From: JAWXVD01 sp044425705
GTDB lineage: Bacteria; Bacillota; Clostridia; Lachnospirales; Lachnospiraceae
Reading direction: 5' to 3'
DNA length: 5,981 nt
Assembly: GCA_044425705.1 (NCBI GenBank)
Contig: JAWXVD010000168.1
Location: forward strand, 1-5,981
Positions within the stretch are counted from its first letter, which is position 1, and the number at the start of each line of letters is the position of its first letter. A model generated the notes under the pieces. The model made no database searches. It was not told where the DNA came from and was given only the letters and a program-made list of their open reading frames with translations. A program made the position numbers and the translations under genes. Positions 1-5,087 of this stretch are shown piece after piece.

Positions 1-695
1 CTACTGTAAATGGTGAAGAAATTGCTGTTGGTAATCAAAAATTATTAAATACTTATCAGATTAACGGATTTGATACTACTGGCATCATTGGTTCTATTGT
101 ACATGTAGTGAAAAATAGTAATTACTGTGGTTACATCGTTGTTGCAGATGAAATGAAAGAAGATTCTGTCGCTACTATCGCTAAATTAAAGAATCACCTT
201 CATATGCATACTATCATGTTAACAGGTGACATTGATATAATAGGACAAAAAATTGGCAAACAACTAGGACTTGATGATATCAAGACTGAATTATTACCTC
301 AAGATAAACTAGAAATTGTTCAAGAACTACAAAAAGACTCTTCCAAATATATTGCTTTTGTTGGTGATGGAATTAACGATGCTCCTGTTCTTTCCTGCGC
401 AAACGTAGGTATTGCAATGGGAGGACTTGGATCTGATGCAGCTATTGAAGCAGCTGACTTAGTGATTATGAATGATGCACCAGCAAAAATTTGTACTGCC
501 ATCAATATTTCTAAAAAAACATTAGCTATCGTATATCAAAACATCATTTTTGCACTGGGAATCAAGTTCTTTGTACTTATTTTAGGTGCTTTAGGTCATG
601 CTTCTATGTGGGCTGCCATCTTTGCTGATGTTGGTGTTATGGTACTTGCTATTATGAATGCAATTCGTGTTCTTTATATGAAATTTGATGAATAA
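1..695 (+). CDS. Heavy-metal-translocating P1B-type ATPase (Zn/Cd/Pb exporter type), C-terminal part
   Basis: The 5' end lies outside the window. The frame is open from base 3 (first codon ACT) and gives 230 residues before TAA, so the GTG at 108 is internal and not a start. The family exports soft divalent metals across the cytoplasmic membrane using ATP. Visible here are the end of the nucleotide-binding domain (VNGEEIAVGNQKLL), the P-domain motifs MLTGD and VGDGINDAP, the conserved GSDAAIEAAD segment, and the last two membrane helices. The penultimate helix has a Lys (FALGIKFF) and the last has an Asp (FADVGV) followed by MNAIRVL. This Lys/Asp pair is the pattern of ZntA/CadA-type (P1B-2) pumps rather than copper pumps. 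The phosphorylated Asp, the CPC-type metal motif and any N-terminal metal-binding domain would lie upstream of the window. Family assignment is firm; the exact metal is inferred. No plus-strand terminator with a T-run follows, so transcripts might run on into the tRNA gene. Confidence 0.93.
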   Translation, partial: TVNGEEIAVGNQKLLNTYQINGFDTTGIIGSIVHVVKNSNYCGYIVVADEMKEDSVATIAKLKNHLHMHTIMLTGDIDIIGQKIGKQLGLDDIKTELLPQDKLEIVQELQKDSSKYIAFVGDGINDAPVLSCANVGIAMGGLGSDAAIEAADLVIMNDAPAKICTAINISKKTLAIVYQNIIFALGIKFFVLILGALGHASMWAAIFADVGVMVLAIMNAIRVLYMKFDE

Positions 696-723
696 TACTA
701 TTCACTTAATTATATTAGAATAC

Positions 724-778
724 AAAAAAAGCAATATTTATCTTGTCAAAAGGAAATAAACAAGATATAATATTGCTT
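724..778 (-). terminator. Intrinsic terminator for the minus-strand ATPase unit
   Basis: An inverted repeat pairs 729-746 with 760-778, about 18 bp with a single one-base bulge, around a 13-base loop. Read on the minus strand, the stem runs straight into a T-run (the seven A at 724-730). On the plus strand no T-run follows, so the signal points to minus-strand termination. It is the first such structure after the AAA+ gene's stop at 884. A transcript ending here would be antisense to the whole tRNA gene. The stem is AT-rich, so its efficiency is uncertain. Confidence 0.6.
743..771 (+). promoter_or_regulatory. SigmaA-type promoter of the tRNA-Thr gene
   Basis: The -35 element TTGTCA (743-748, 5 of 6 to consensus) and a perfect -10 TATAAT (766-771) are separated by 17 bases. 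The predicted start near 778-779 would give a leader of about 10 bases before the tRNA. Both elements lie inside the inverted repeat that looks like the minus-strand terminator: the -35 ends in the left arm and loop, and the -10 is in the right arm. Confidence 0.8.
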
Positions 779-787
779 GTACATATT

Positions 788-860
788 GCTGAAATAGCTC
801 AGTCGGTAGAGCACTTCACTCGTAATGAAGGGGTCGTCGGTTCGATTCCGATTTTCAGCT
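788..860 (+). tRNA. tRNA-Thr, anticodon CGU
   Basis: A complete 73-nt cloverleaf can be folded by eye. The acceptor stem is GCTGAAA with TTTCAGC, the D stem GCTC with GAGC, and the anticodon stem CTTCA with TGAAG. The anticodon loop CTCGTAA has T at position 33 and anticodon CGT, which reads ACG (Thr). The T stem GTCGG pairs with CCGAT (one G-U pair) around the loop TTCGATT. The discriminator base is T. No CCA is encoded: T residues follow the discriminator directly, so CCA must be added after transcription. Confidence 0.96.
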
Positions 861-866
861 TTTTTT
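860..866 (+). terminator. T-run directly after the tRNA, probable tRNA terminator
   Basis: Seven consecutive T begin with the discriminator base and follow the acceptor stem without a gap. The folded T arm or acceptor stem could supply the hairpin for intrinsic termination. No separate hairpin is seen downstream before the convergent gene ends at 884. Confidence 0.4.
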
Positions 867-883
867 CGTCTATTATCTTTCTA

Positions 884-2935
884 TCATAGCAAATGACTAT
901 ATTCATTAAAATCTTGTTCTAACATAATCTTTCCAACCTTTGCATTTTCAATTTTGATACACTTTAAAATATGTTTCATTTTTAAGATATTATCTGTCTC
1001 CGCTGCTTGAAATACTGCATTTAAAACAATATTTTTAATAGTACCGCCTGTTAACTCAAATTCTCTTGCCAAATAATCAAAGTCGATGTTTTCCATCGGA
1101 ACTTTATCAGAAAAACAACTTTGCCAAATTTCCTTACGCAGCTGGATATTAGGCAATGGAAATTCTAAAAAGTATCGAATTCTCCTCATAAAAGCCTCAT
1201 CAATATTTTTCTTATAATTTGTTGCCAAAATAACAATGCCATCGTATTGTTCAATTCGTTGTAAAATGTAAGAGACCTCCGTATTGGCATATTTATCTTT
1301 CGCATCATTTACTTCACTACGTTTACCAAAAATAGCATCTGCTTCATCAAAAAATAAAATTACATTATTTTTTTCTGCTGTGCTAAAGATATTCTCCAAA
1401 CGTTTTTCTGTTTCTCCTATGTATTTATCTACCACCTGTGATAAATCTATCTTATACAAAGGTAAATTCAATAAATTTGATAATACATGAACCGCCATTG
1501 TCTTTCCCGTTCCTGAGGCACCAACAAAAAGAGCTGATACATTCTTTCCATAGGAATATTTTTCTTCCATCCCCCAAGTATCGTATACTTTATATCTATA
1601 TTTTATATGTGCACAAAGATTCATCAATGCTTGTTTTTGTTCTTCACCTAATTTTAAATCATCCATATTATAGGTAACATTGATCTTCTTAATATTACCT
1701 TGACTCGGTGCAGGCAATACCTGCATACAGACATTTGATACTAACTGTACCGTAAGTTTCTCTCCTCTATTGACTAAAAGAGCTAATCGTTTACAAGCTT
1801 TTCTAATTTCTGCTGGTGTTAATTTAAATCTCGTTCCTATATCCACACAATCAAGATTATCTAACCCAAACTGGTTACAGTATCCTTCCCACATAACCAC
1901 ACGTTCTAAACGCGATAATTCATTAATTGTTATATGCTCTAAAAATTCATCCATCTGTGGAATTAATGTGACATCGTCTGTTGTACATAAAATATAAGGT
2001 TGTATGGTTCTTGTAATTGAAGAATGGCAGTGATTCAAAAATTTATTTATTTCTTCCATACCAACAACACTGTTCACTTCTCCAATATTCCAAAAACAGA
2101 TTCCTGTATGATAGAACAACATTTCTCGATTGATAAATGTAAGATTATCTTGCACTCTCTTTACATTGTCTAAATCAAACATTTTCACATCTACAAACAA
2201 CATATTACATTGCAATATCTGACATGCATGTTGTACTAGCAATTTTTTACCACATCCCATTGCCCCTGATAATTGTAAAGTGGGACAACTATTGTATTCT
2301 TCATGATAAGTCATCGCTATGCGTATATCTTGAAGCTGTTCTTCACCCTCATATAATGGTTGTATGGTTGATTGATGATGAAACATCTCTATGAAATGAT
2401 TCACATCATTATCAATATGATCACTACCACAAATATAGGAATATAATCGCTGATCCACCAATAGTGGTATTCTATAAAAAATGTCTTCTACACTTTTGGT
2501 AAGAATAAGTAATTTTACTTTATCATATGCTTTCTCCATTTCTAGATAGGTCACTTCATGTACTTCAGGAAAGATATCATATAGTATATTGGCGGTTAGT
2601 TCTAACGTGATATCTTCAATTCCTTGCTCTTTCAGCACCCTAGTAACTCTAGGATAAACATGAAAAAACACACAAATATAGACTGTATGTACAGCCAAAT
2701 GATTGTGTTCACAAATCTCCGTTATTCTTGCTAGCCTATCAAAATTTTCTAGAACATCATTATTATTGATAGCCGTGTCTAAGTCCTTCTTTGCTTGATA
2801 AATTTCATCAATAATAATTCCTTTTCGTAAAGGTTCTATTACCGTCCATTTTTCAAGATTAATTTCTAAATAATAAGAAATAATAGAAGATACATATTCT
2901 AACAAAGCATCTAAAATATTCATGCCATTTCCCAT
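884..2935 (-). CDS. Tandem AAA+ ATPase of the extracellular contractile injection system (Afp15/PVC15) type
   Basis: A 683-residue protein (numbered from the ATG at 2935). Residues 1 to about 200 are an alpha-helical N-terminal region. A first AAA+ module (about 200-400) is degenerate: its P-loop is GAMGCGKK (224-231) with Lys in place of Ser/Thr, and its Walker B-like strand CFWNIGE (280-286) lacks the Asp. The second module (about 440-683) looks active: Walker A GASGTGKT (472-479), Walker B ILFFDEAD with D530/E531, the SEVNDAKDKYANTEV segment, sensor-1 ATN (N573), Arg-finger-like R584/R585, and GGTIKN in the sensor-2 region. The overall layout, the size and segments such as YIGETEK and FFDEADAIFGKRSEV match the AAA+ ATPases encoded in extracellular contractile injection clusters, thought to work in particle assembly or remodelling. 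The ATG at 2935 overlaps the stop of the upstream gene by one base (TGATG), with AGGG five bases ahead. A GTG at 2938 and an ATG at 2923 are alternative starts. No structural injection genes are in the window, so the role is inferred from the family. Confidence 0.85.
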   Translation of the reverse strand: MGNGMNILDALLEYVSSIISYYLEINLEKWTVIEPLRKGIIIDEIYQAKKDLDTAINNNDVLENFDRLARITEICEHNHLAVHTVYICVFFHVYPRVTRVLKEQGIEDITLELTANILYDIFPEVHEVTYLEMEKAYDKVKLLILTKSVEDIFYRIPLLVDQRLYSYICGSDHIDNDVNHFIEMFHHQSTIQPLYEGEEQLQDIRIAMTYHEEYNSCPTLQLSGAMGCGKKLLVQHACQILQCNMLFVDVKMFDLDNVKRVQDNLTFINREMLFYHTGICFWNIGEVNSVVGMEEINKFLNHCHSSITRTIQPYILCTTDDVTLIPQMDEFLEHITINELSRLERVVMWEGYCNQFGLDNLDCVDIGTRFKLTPAEIRKACKRLALLVNRGEKLTVQLVSNVCMQVLPAPSQGNIKKINVTYNMDDLKLGEEQKQALMNLCAHIKYRYKVYDTWGMEEKYSYGKNVSALFVGASGTGKTMAVHVLSNLLNLPLYKIDLSQVVDKYIGETEKRLENIFSTAEKNNVILFFDEADAIFGKRSEVNDAKDKYANTEVSYILQRIEQYDGIVILATNYKKNIDEAFMRRIRYFLEFPLPNIQLRKEIWQSCFSDKVPMENIDFDYLAREFELTGGTIKNIVLNAVFQAAETDNILKMKHILKCIKIENAKVGKIMLEQDFNEYSHLL

Positions 2936-3312
2936 CACTTCCCTGCTCTATGTGCTCCGATACGAATGTTACTTCCTCGACTAGGAGCAGCCGGTGCTGC
3001 TTGTTTTGCTGATGGTGCAATTCCTAATTCTGCTAAAATATCGTCTAAATCTGGTGCAGCCATTTGCGGTGTCTCTACATCCACATTAATTGGTTGAAAT
3101 CCTGCCGTACTAAAGCCTGCACTTTCATTCAGAGAAACTGCATGATTCTGTATTCCTGCTAACAAGTTTGTAGGGCCTTTAGGCGCATTTCTATGAGCAC
3201 CTAATTGTATATTGCTTCTTTCATTTCCTGGTGTAACCGATGCTGATTGCCAAGAAGGGGAATCAACTTCTGGACTTTTTTTCTTTTTACTAAATAACGA
3301 TCCTAATTTCAT
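2935..3312 (-). CDS. Small, probably disordered protein with two SNIx[LI]GAHR motifs, coupled to the AAA+ ATPase
   Basis: I do not recognise a named family for this 125-residue protein. It begins MKLGSLFSKKKK, a short hydrophobic and strongly basic N-terminus. A Ser/Pro/Gly-rich region follows, then the motif SNIQLGAHR (residues 33-41), a middle part rich in Asn, Ser and Gly, an acidic potential helix DLDDILAELGI (88-98) and an Ala/Pro linker. A second motif, SNIRIGAHR (114-122), lies three residues from the C-terminus. There is no signal peptide, no clear membrane segment and no catalytic signature. The ATG at 3312 is chosen because AAGGGTGAT sits just upstream; an in-frame TTG at 3348 would place that ribosome-binding site inside the coding region. 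The stop overlaps the ATPase start, which points to translational coupling and a shared function. The C-terminal half is visibly richer in G+C than the surrounding DNA because of its Ala/Pro codons. A role as partner, adaptor or client of the ATPase is inference. Confidence 0.8.
   Translation of the reverse strand: MKLGSLFSKKKKSPEVDSPSWQSASVTPGNERSNIQLGAHRNAPKGPTNLLAGIQNHAVSLNESAGFSTAGFQPINVDVETPQMAAPDLDDILAELGIAPSAKQAAPAAPSRGSNIRIGAHRAGK
2947..2973 (-). repeat. Coding repeat, C-terminal SNIRIGAHR motif
   Basis: Encodes residues 114-122 of the small protein. It matches the motif copy at 3190-3216 in 7 of 9 residues, with the differences R/Q and I/L. The codons differ (for example, GGAGCACAT here against GGTGCTCAT in the other copy), so the similarity is at protein level and is not a recent DNA duplication. 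Confidence 0.75.
3190..3216 (-). repeat. Coding repeat, N-terminal SNIQLGAHR motif
   Basis: Encodes residues 33-41 of the small protein and is followed by NAPKG. It is the partner of the copy at 2947-2973, 72 residues apart. An Arg precedes both copies, at position -1 here (RSNI) and at -2 in the other (RGSNI). Confidence 0.75.
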
Positions 3313-3316
3313 CTTT

Positions 3317-3326
3317 ATCACCCTTT
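3317..3326 (-). promoter_or_regulatory. Ribosome-binding site that fixes the start of the small protein gene
   Basis: On the minus strand AAAGGGTGAT lies four bases before the ATG at 3312 (GGGTG is six bases before it). It is a good match to the 16S anti-Shine-Dalgarno sequence and argues against the in-frame TTG start at 3348. Confidence 0.7.
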
Positions 3327-3352
3327 CCTTTACGAAAATTATTAACAATTTT

Positions 3353-3361
3353 ATTGTACCA
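3353..3361 (-). promoter_or_regulatory. Possible extended -10 promoter of the two-gene ATPase unit
   Basis: Read on the minus strand, TGGTACAAT fits an extended -10 element (TGn followed by a 5-of-6 match to TATAAT). No convincing -35 lies 16-18 bases upstream. The predicted start near 3346 would give a leader of about 35 bases. Because a terminator separates this unit from the methyltransferase gene upstream, a promoter is expected in 3313-3428. This is the best candidate, but other AT-rich matches exist. Confidence 0.35.
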
Positions 3362-3428
3362 AGAATAGTGATAATATTCCCTACCCAAATGAGTAGTTTT
3401 ATAAACTTTTATATAGATAGTTTCTCTT

Positions 3429-3477
3429 AAAAAATATTCCACTGATTATTCTCCTTAGGAAAAAAACCAGTGAAATA
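3429..3477 (-). terminator. Intrinsic terminator of the methyltransferase gene
   Basis: A 10-bp stem pairs 3435-3444 with 3468-3477; on the minus strand it has one G-U pair and no mismatch. It encloses a 23-base loop and is followed on the minus strand by six T (A at 3429-3434). It starts 11 bases after the stop codon at 3489. The loop contains a small palindrome (TCCTTAGGA). Its position separates the methyltransferase transcript from the ATPase unit. Confidence 0.65.
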
Positions 3478-3488
3478 AAAGTGGGGGC

Positions 3489-4532
3489 TTATTTATCATA
3501 TTTGCCATGTGTCTTGGCTAAATTAACCATTCTTTGTGCTCTATCAAAAGAAGCATTGGCTGGATATTCACATCCTGTAGCTAACATAAAACCGCCACCT
3601 GCCATCATATCATCCATATTGTTAATACATTCATTATCCCATTCTTCATCAGTTCCAATGACAGCACTTGCTGGTGTAACTGCACCGATTAAAGTAACTT
3701 TATCACCATATTTCGCTTTACATTCTTTAAAGTCAGCACAATCATCTGGTGGAAATAAGAAGGAAATTGCGGCTGGTTGCATAAACTCAATTTGTGTATC
3801 AAAATAGATTTTTTGACCACAATTATGTATCATAACAAGTCCACCTTCTTCTCTCGTTACGTCTGCTAATTCTTTCACATATGGACCTTCCAATTCATTC
3901 CACATATCCTTAGACATAATACTTCCAGAAGCAAATAATGTATCAAACATAATTCCTGCAACACCTGTTTTCATTAAGGCTCTACAGTATTCTTTCAATG
4001 TTTCATTGATTTCTTTTACTGCATCGACAACAAGGTCAGGATCATCATACATATCCATATATAAATCTTGTTGATTACGTAACATTGACAATACACCTAA
4101 TGGACCAAATACAAATGCTACAACTGGAAATTCACCATTTGCTTCTTTTACAATTTTTTCACAAGTTTCAATATGCATCATCATTCTCTTAGAATCTCTA
4201 TAATCTACTTTTTTAATATTTGCTAGCTCTTCTAATTCTTTTACCACACAATTATTGTAATTAGGGTGTGCTGCTTCATCCTCTGGGAAAATAAGTTCTT
4301 GTCCCCATGCATCACATTCCACTGATAAATCAATTAACGTTACGATACAGTCTAAATCAAATTCCTTTTGTGCTTTTAATAATGCTTTACTGCAAATATC
4401 AGCATCATTGCTCCATTCTTCATAAGTTGCGCCTACTAGTCTTCTACTTGCACCACTTAAAATAGGATAAACCGGTACTCGATCTGCCTCTCTGTGCTCT
4501 AAGGTTGCAACTACTCTTTCCATATGTGTCAT
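3489..4532 (-). CDS. Uroporphyrinogen-decarboxylase-fold methyltransferase (MtaA/MtbA/CmuA type)
   Basis: A 347-residue protein of normal length for the family. Members with this layout move methyl groups between a methylated corrinoid protein and a thiol or other acceptor, using a zinc ion; true HemD-pathway decarboxylases share the fold. The N-terminal segment MERVVATLEHREADRVPVYP is the family hallmark (short form ERVxAxLxHxxxDRVPV). The zinc-ligand pattern is present: H236-N-C238-G and C321 in ATGCEYP. These thiol-type ligands favour a methyltransferase over a haem-pathway enzyme. The protein is cytoplasmic, with no signal peptide. The ATG at 4532 is preceded by GGAGGG eight bases upstream; the ATG three codons later is less well placed. 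No corrinoid protein, substrate-specific methyltransferase or reactivase gene is adjacent, so the substrate cannot be named. The gene appears to be transcribed alone. Confidence 0.85.
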   Translation of the reverse strand: MTHMERVVATLEHREADRVPVYPILSGASRRLVGATYEEWSNDADICSKALLKAQKEFDLDCIVTLIDLSVECDAWGQELIFPEDEAAHPNYNNCVVKELEELANIKKVDYRDSKRMMMHIETCEKIVKEANGEFPVVAFVFGPLGVLSMLRNQQDLYMDMYDDPDLVVDAVKEINETLKEYCRALMKTGVAGIMFDTLFASGSIMSKDMWNELEGPYVKELADVTREEGGLVMIHNCGQKIYFDTQIEFMQPAAISFLFPPDDCADFKECKAKYGDKVTLIGAVTPASAVIGTDEEWDNECINNMDDMMAGGGFMLATGCEYPANASFDRAQRMVNLAKTHGKYDK

Positions 4533-4540
4533 AATTCATG

Positions 4541-4546
4541 CCCTCC
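4541..4546 (-). promoter_or_regulatory. Ribosome-binding site of the methyltransferase gene
   Basis: Minus-strand GGAGGG lies eight bases before the ATG at 4532 and supports that start over the ATG at 4523. Confidence 0.75.
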
Positions 4547-4615
4547 AATGTTTTTGTCCCCTCAATTTCTTAAGTTATCATTTTGCTTTATGGGGTTCCT
4601 TTATTTGATGATGTT

Positions 4616-4644
4616 ATTATATAACTCTTTGATTTTCTTGTTTT
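4616..4644 (-). promoter_or_regulatory. Candidate methyltransferase promoter with weak -35
   Basis: On the minus strand a perfect TATAAT (4616-4621) follows AAAACA (4639-4644, 3 of 6 to TTGACA) at a 17-base spacing. The start would fall near 4609, giving a leader of about 77 bases. The poor -35 would fit a promoter that needs an activator, but the DNA is so AT-rich that chance matches are likely. Confidence 0.35.
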
Positions 4645-4694
4645 GTATAATTTTTATTTTTTATAGGTTATTTTTTATATCTTTAAACATATTG

Positions 4695-4736
4695 TTTTGC
4701 ACCTAAACAACATATTTTTTATACTTATATTGACTG
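4695..4736 (-). repeat. 42-bp tandem repeat, copy 2 (nearer the methyltransferase)
   Basis: On the minus strand it begins CAGTCAATATAAG, carries TATAAAAAATAT in the middle and ends in GCAAAA. It aligns without gaps to the adjacent copy at 4737-4778 at about 34 of 42 positions. A weaker third copy seems to continue in phase below 4694 (AAAGATATAAAAAATAA). Confidence 0.6.
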
Positions 4737-4778
4737 TTTTGTATCAAAATAATATATTTTTTATACTTGTAGCGACTG
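4737..4778 (-). repeat. 42-bp tandem repeat, copy 1
   Basis: On the minus strand it begins CAGTCGCTACAAG, carries TATAAAAAATAT and ends in TACAAAA. It directly abuts copy 2. The best conserved part is the AAGTATAAAAAATAT core with the flanking CAGTC and CAAAA blocks. Confidence 0.6.
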
Positions 4779-5023
4779 ATTCTTGTCATCTCTCCTTATA
4801 TTAACTACTATAATTGATTTTAGTTTTATTTTTGTAATTTTCATTGTTTTTTAGTAATTTTTATTTCAATATTTGTAATATATTTAGATTTTATATGAAT
4901 AATTTTAGTTTTTATTTGATAAGTATGTTTGAATTTCTTTTCTATAACCTATAAAAAGAGTATATAATAAATGTACTTTTTATCTTTGCAATTTCTATAT
5001 AAATTAAGTAAAGTTTTTGTATC

Positions 5024-5052
5024 TTGACTAATCCATTCATTCTCTATACTAT
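5024..5052 (+). promoter_or_regulatory. SigmaA-type promoter of the alpha/beta hydrolase gene
   Basis: TTGACT (5024-5029, 5 of 6) and TACTAT (5047-5052, 5 of 6) are separated by 17 bases. Initiation near 5059 would give a leader of about 29 bases containing the ribosome-binding site. Confidence 0.7.
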
Positions 5053-5065
5053 TAATATATAGAAT
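5039..5065. promoter_or_regulatory. Inverted repeat over the hydrolase promoter, possible operator
   Basis: ATTCTCTATA (5039-5048) and TATATAGAAT (5056-5065) pair at 9 of 10 positions around a 7-base spacer. The element overlaps the -10 and the predicted start site, where a bound repressor would block initiation. There is no T-run after it, so it is not a terminator. Confidence 0.4.
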
Positions 5066-5087
5066 GATGCGAAAGGGGATAAGATTT

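Larger units (their letters stand above)
4533..5087. other. Divergent AT-rich intergenic region
   Basis: 555 bases lie between two divergently transcribed genes. The region is dominated by T-rich tracts on the plus strand. It contains a candidate promoter for the methyltransferase, two 42-bp tandem repeats, and a strong promoter with an overlapping inverted repeat for the hydrolase. Apart from those elements, 4790-5020 shows only low-complexity T/A sequence. I see no convincing gene or structured RNA in it. Confidence 0.7.

Noticed and set aside
108..695. A separate 195-residue protein starting at GTG 108
   Set aside because: The same frame is open back to base 3 and encodes conserved P-type ATPase sequence before the GTG, so this is the interior of a longer gene.
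838..860. tRNA 3' end as an integration (attachment) site for an island carrying the ATPase unit
   Set aside because: No second copy of the tRNA 3' sequence and no integrase gene is seen in the window. A copy outside the window cannot be excluded.
3313..3348. N-terminal extension of the small protein from TTG 3348
   Set aside because: The extension would encode MLIIFVKERVIK across a good ribosome-binding site that serves the ATG at 3312, so the extension is probably leader sequence.
4524..4706. A 60-residue plus-strand Phe/Leu-rich frame that looks like a membrane peptide
   Set aside because: It is a by-product of T-rich DNA in the methyltransferase leader and lacks a ribosome-binding site.
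4695..4778. CRISPR array
   Set aside because: The 42-bp units abut without spacers and are low-complexity AT-rich sequence; no cas gene is present.
4963..4968. A second TATAAT upstream of the hydrolase
   Set aside because: No acceptable -35 lies 16-18 bases upstream, and the promoter at 5024-5052 is clearly better.
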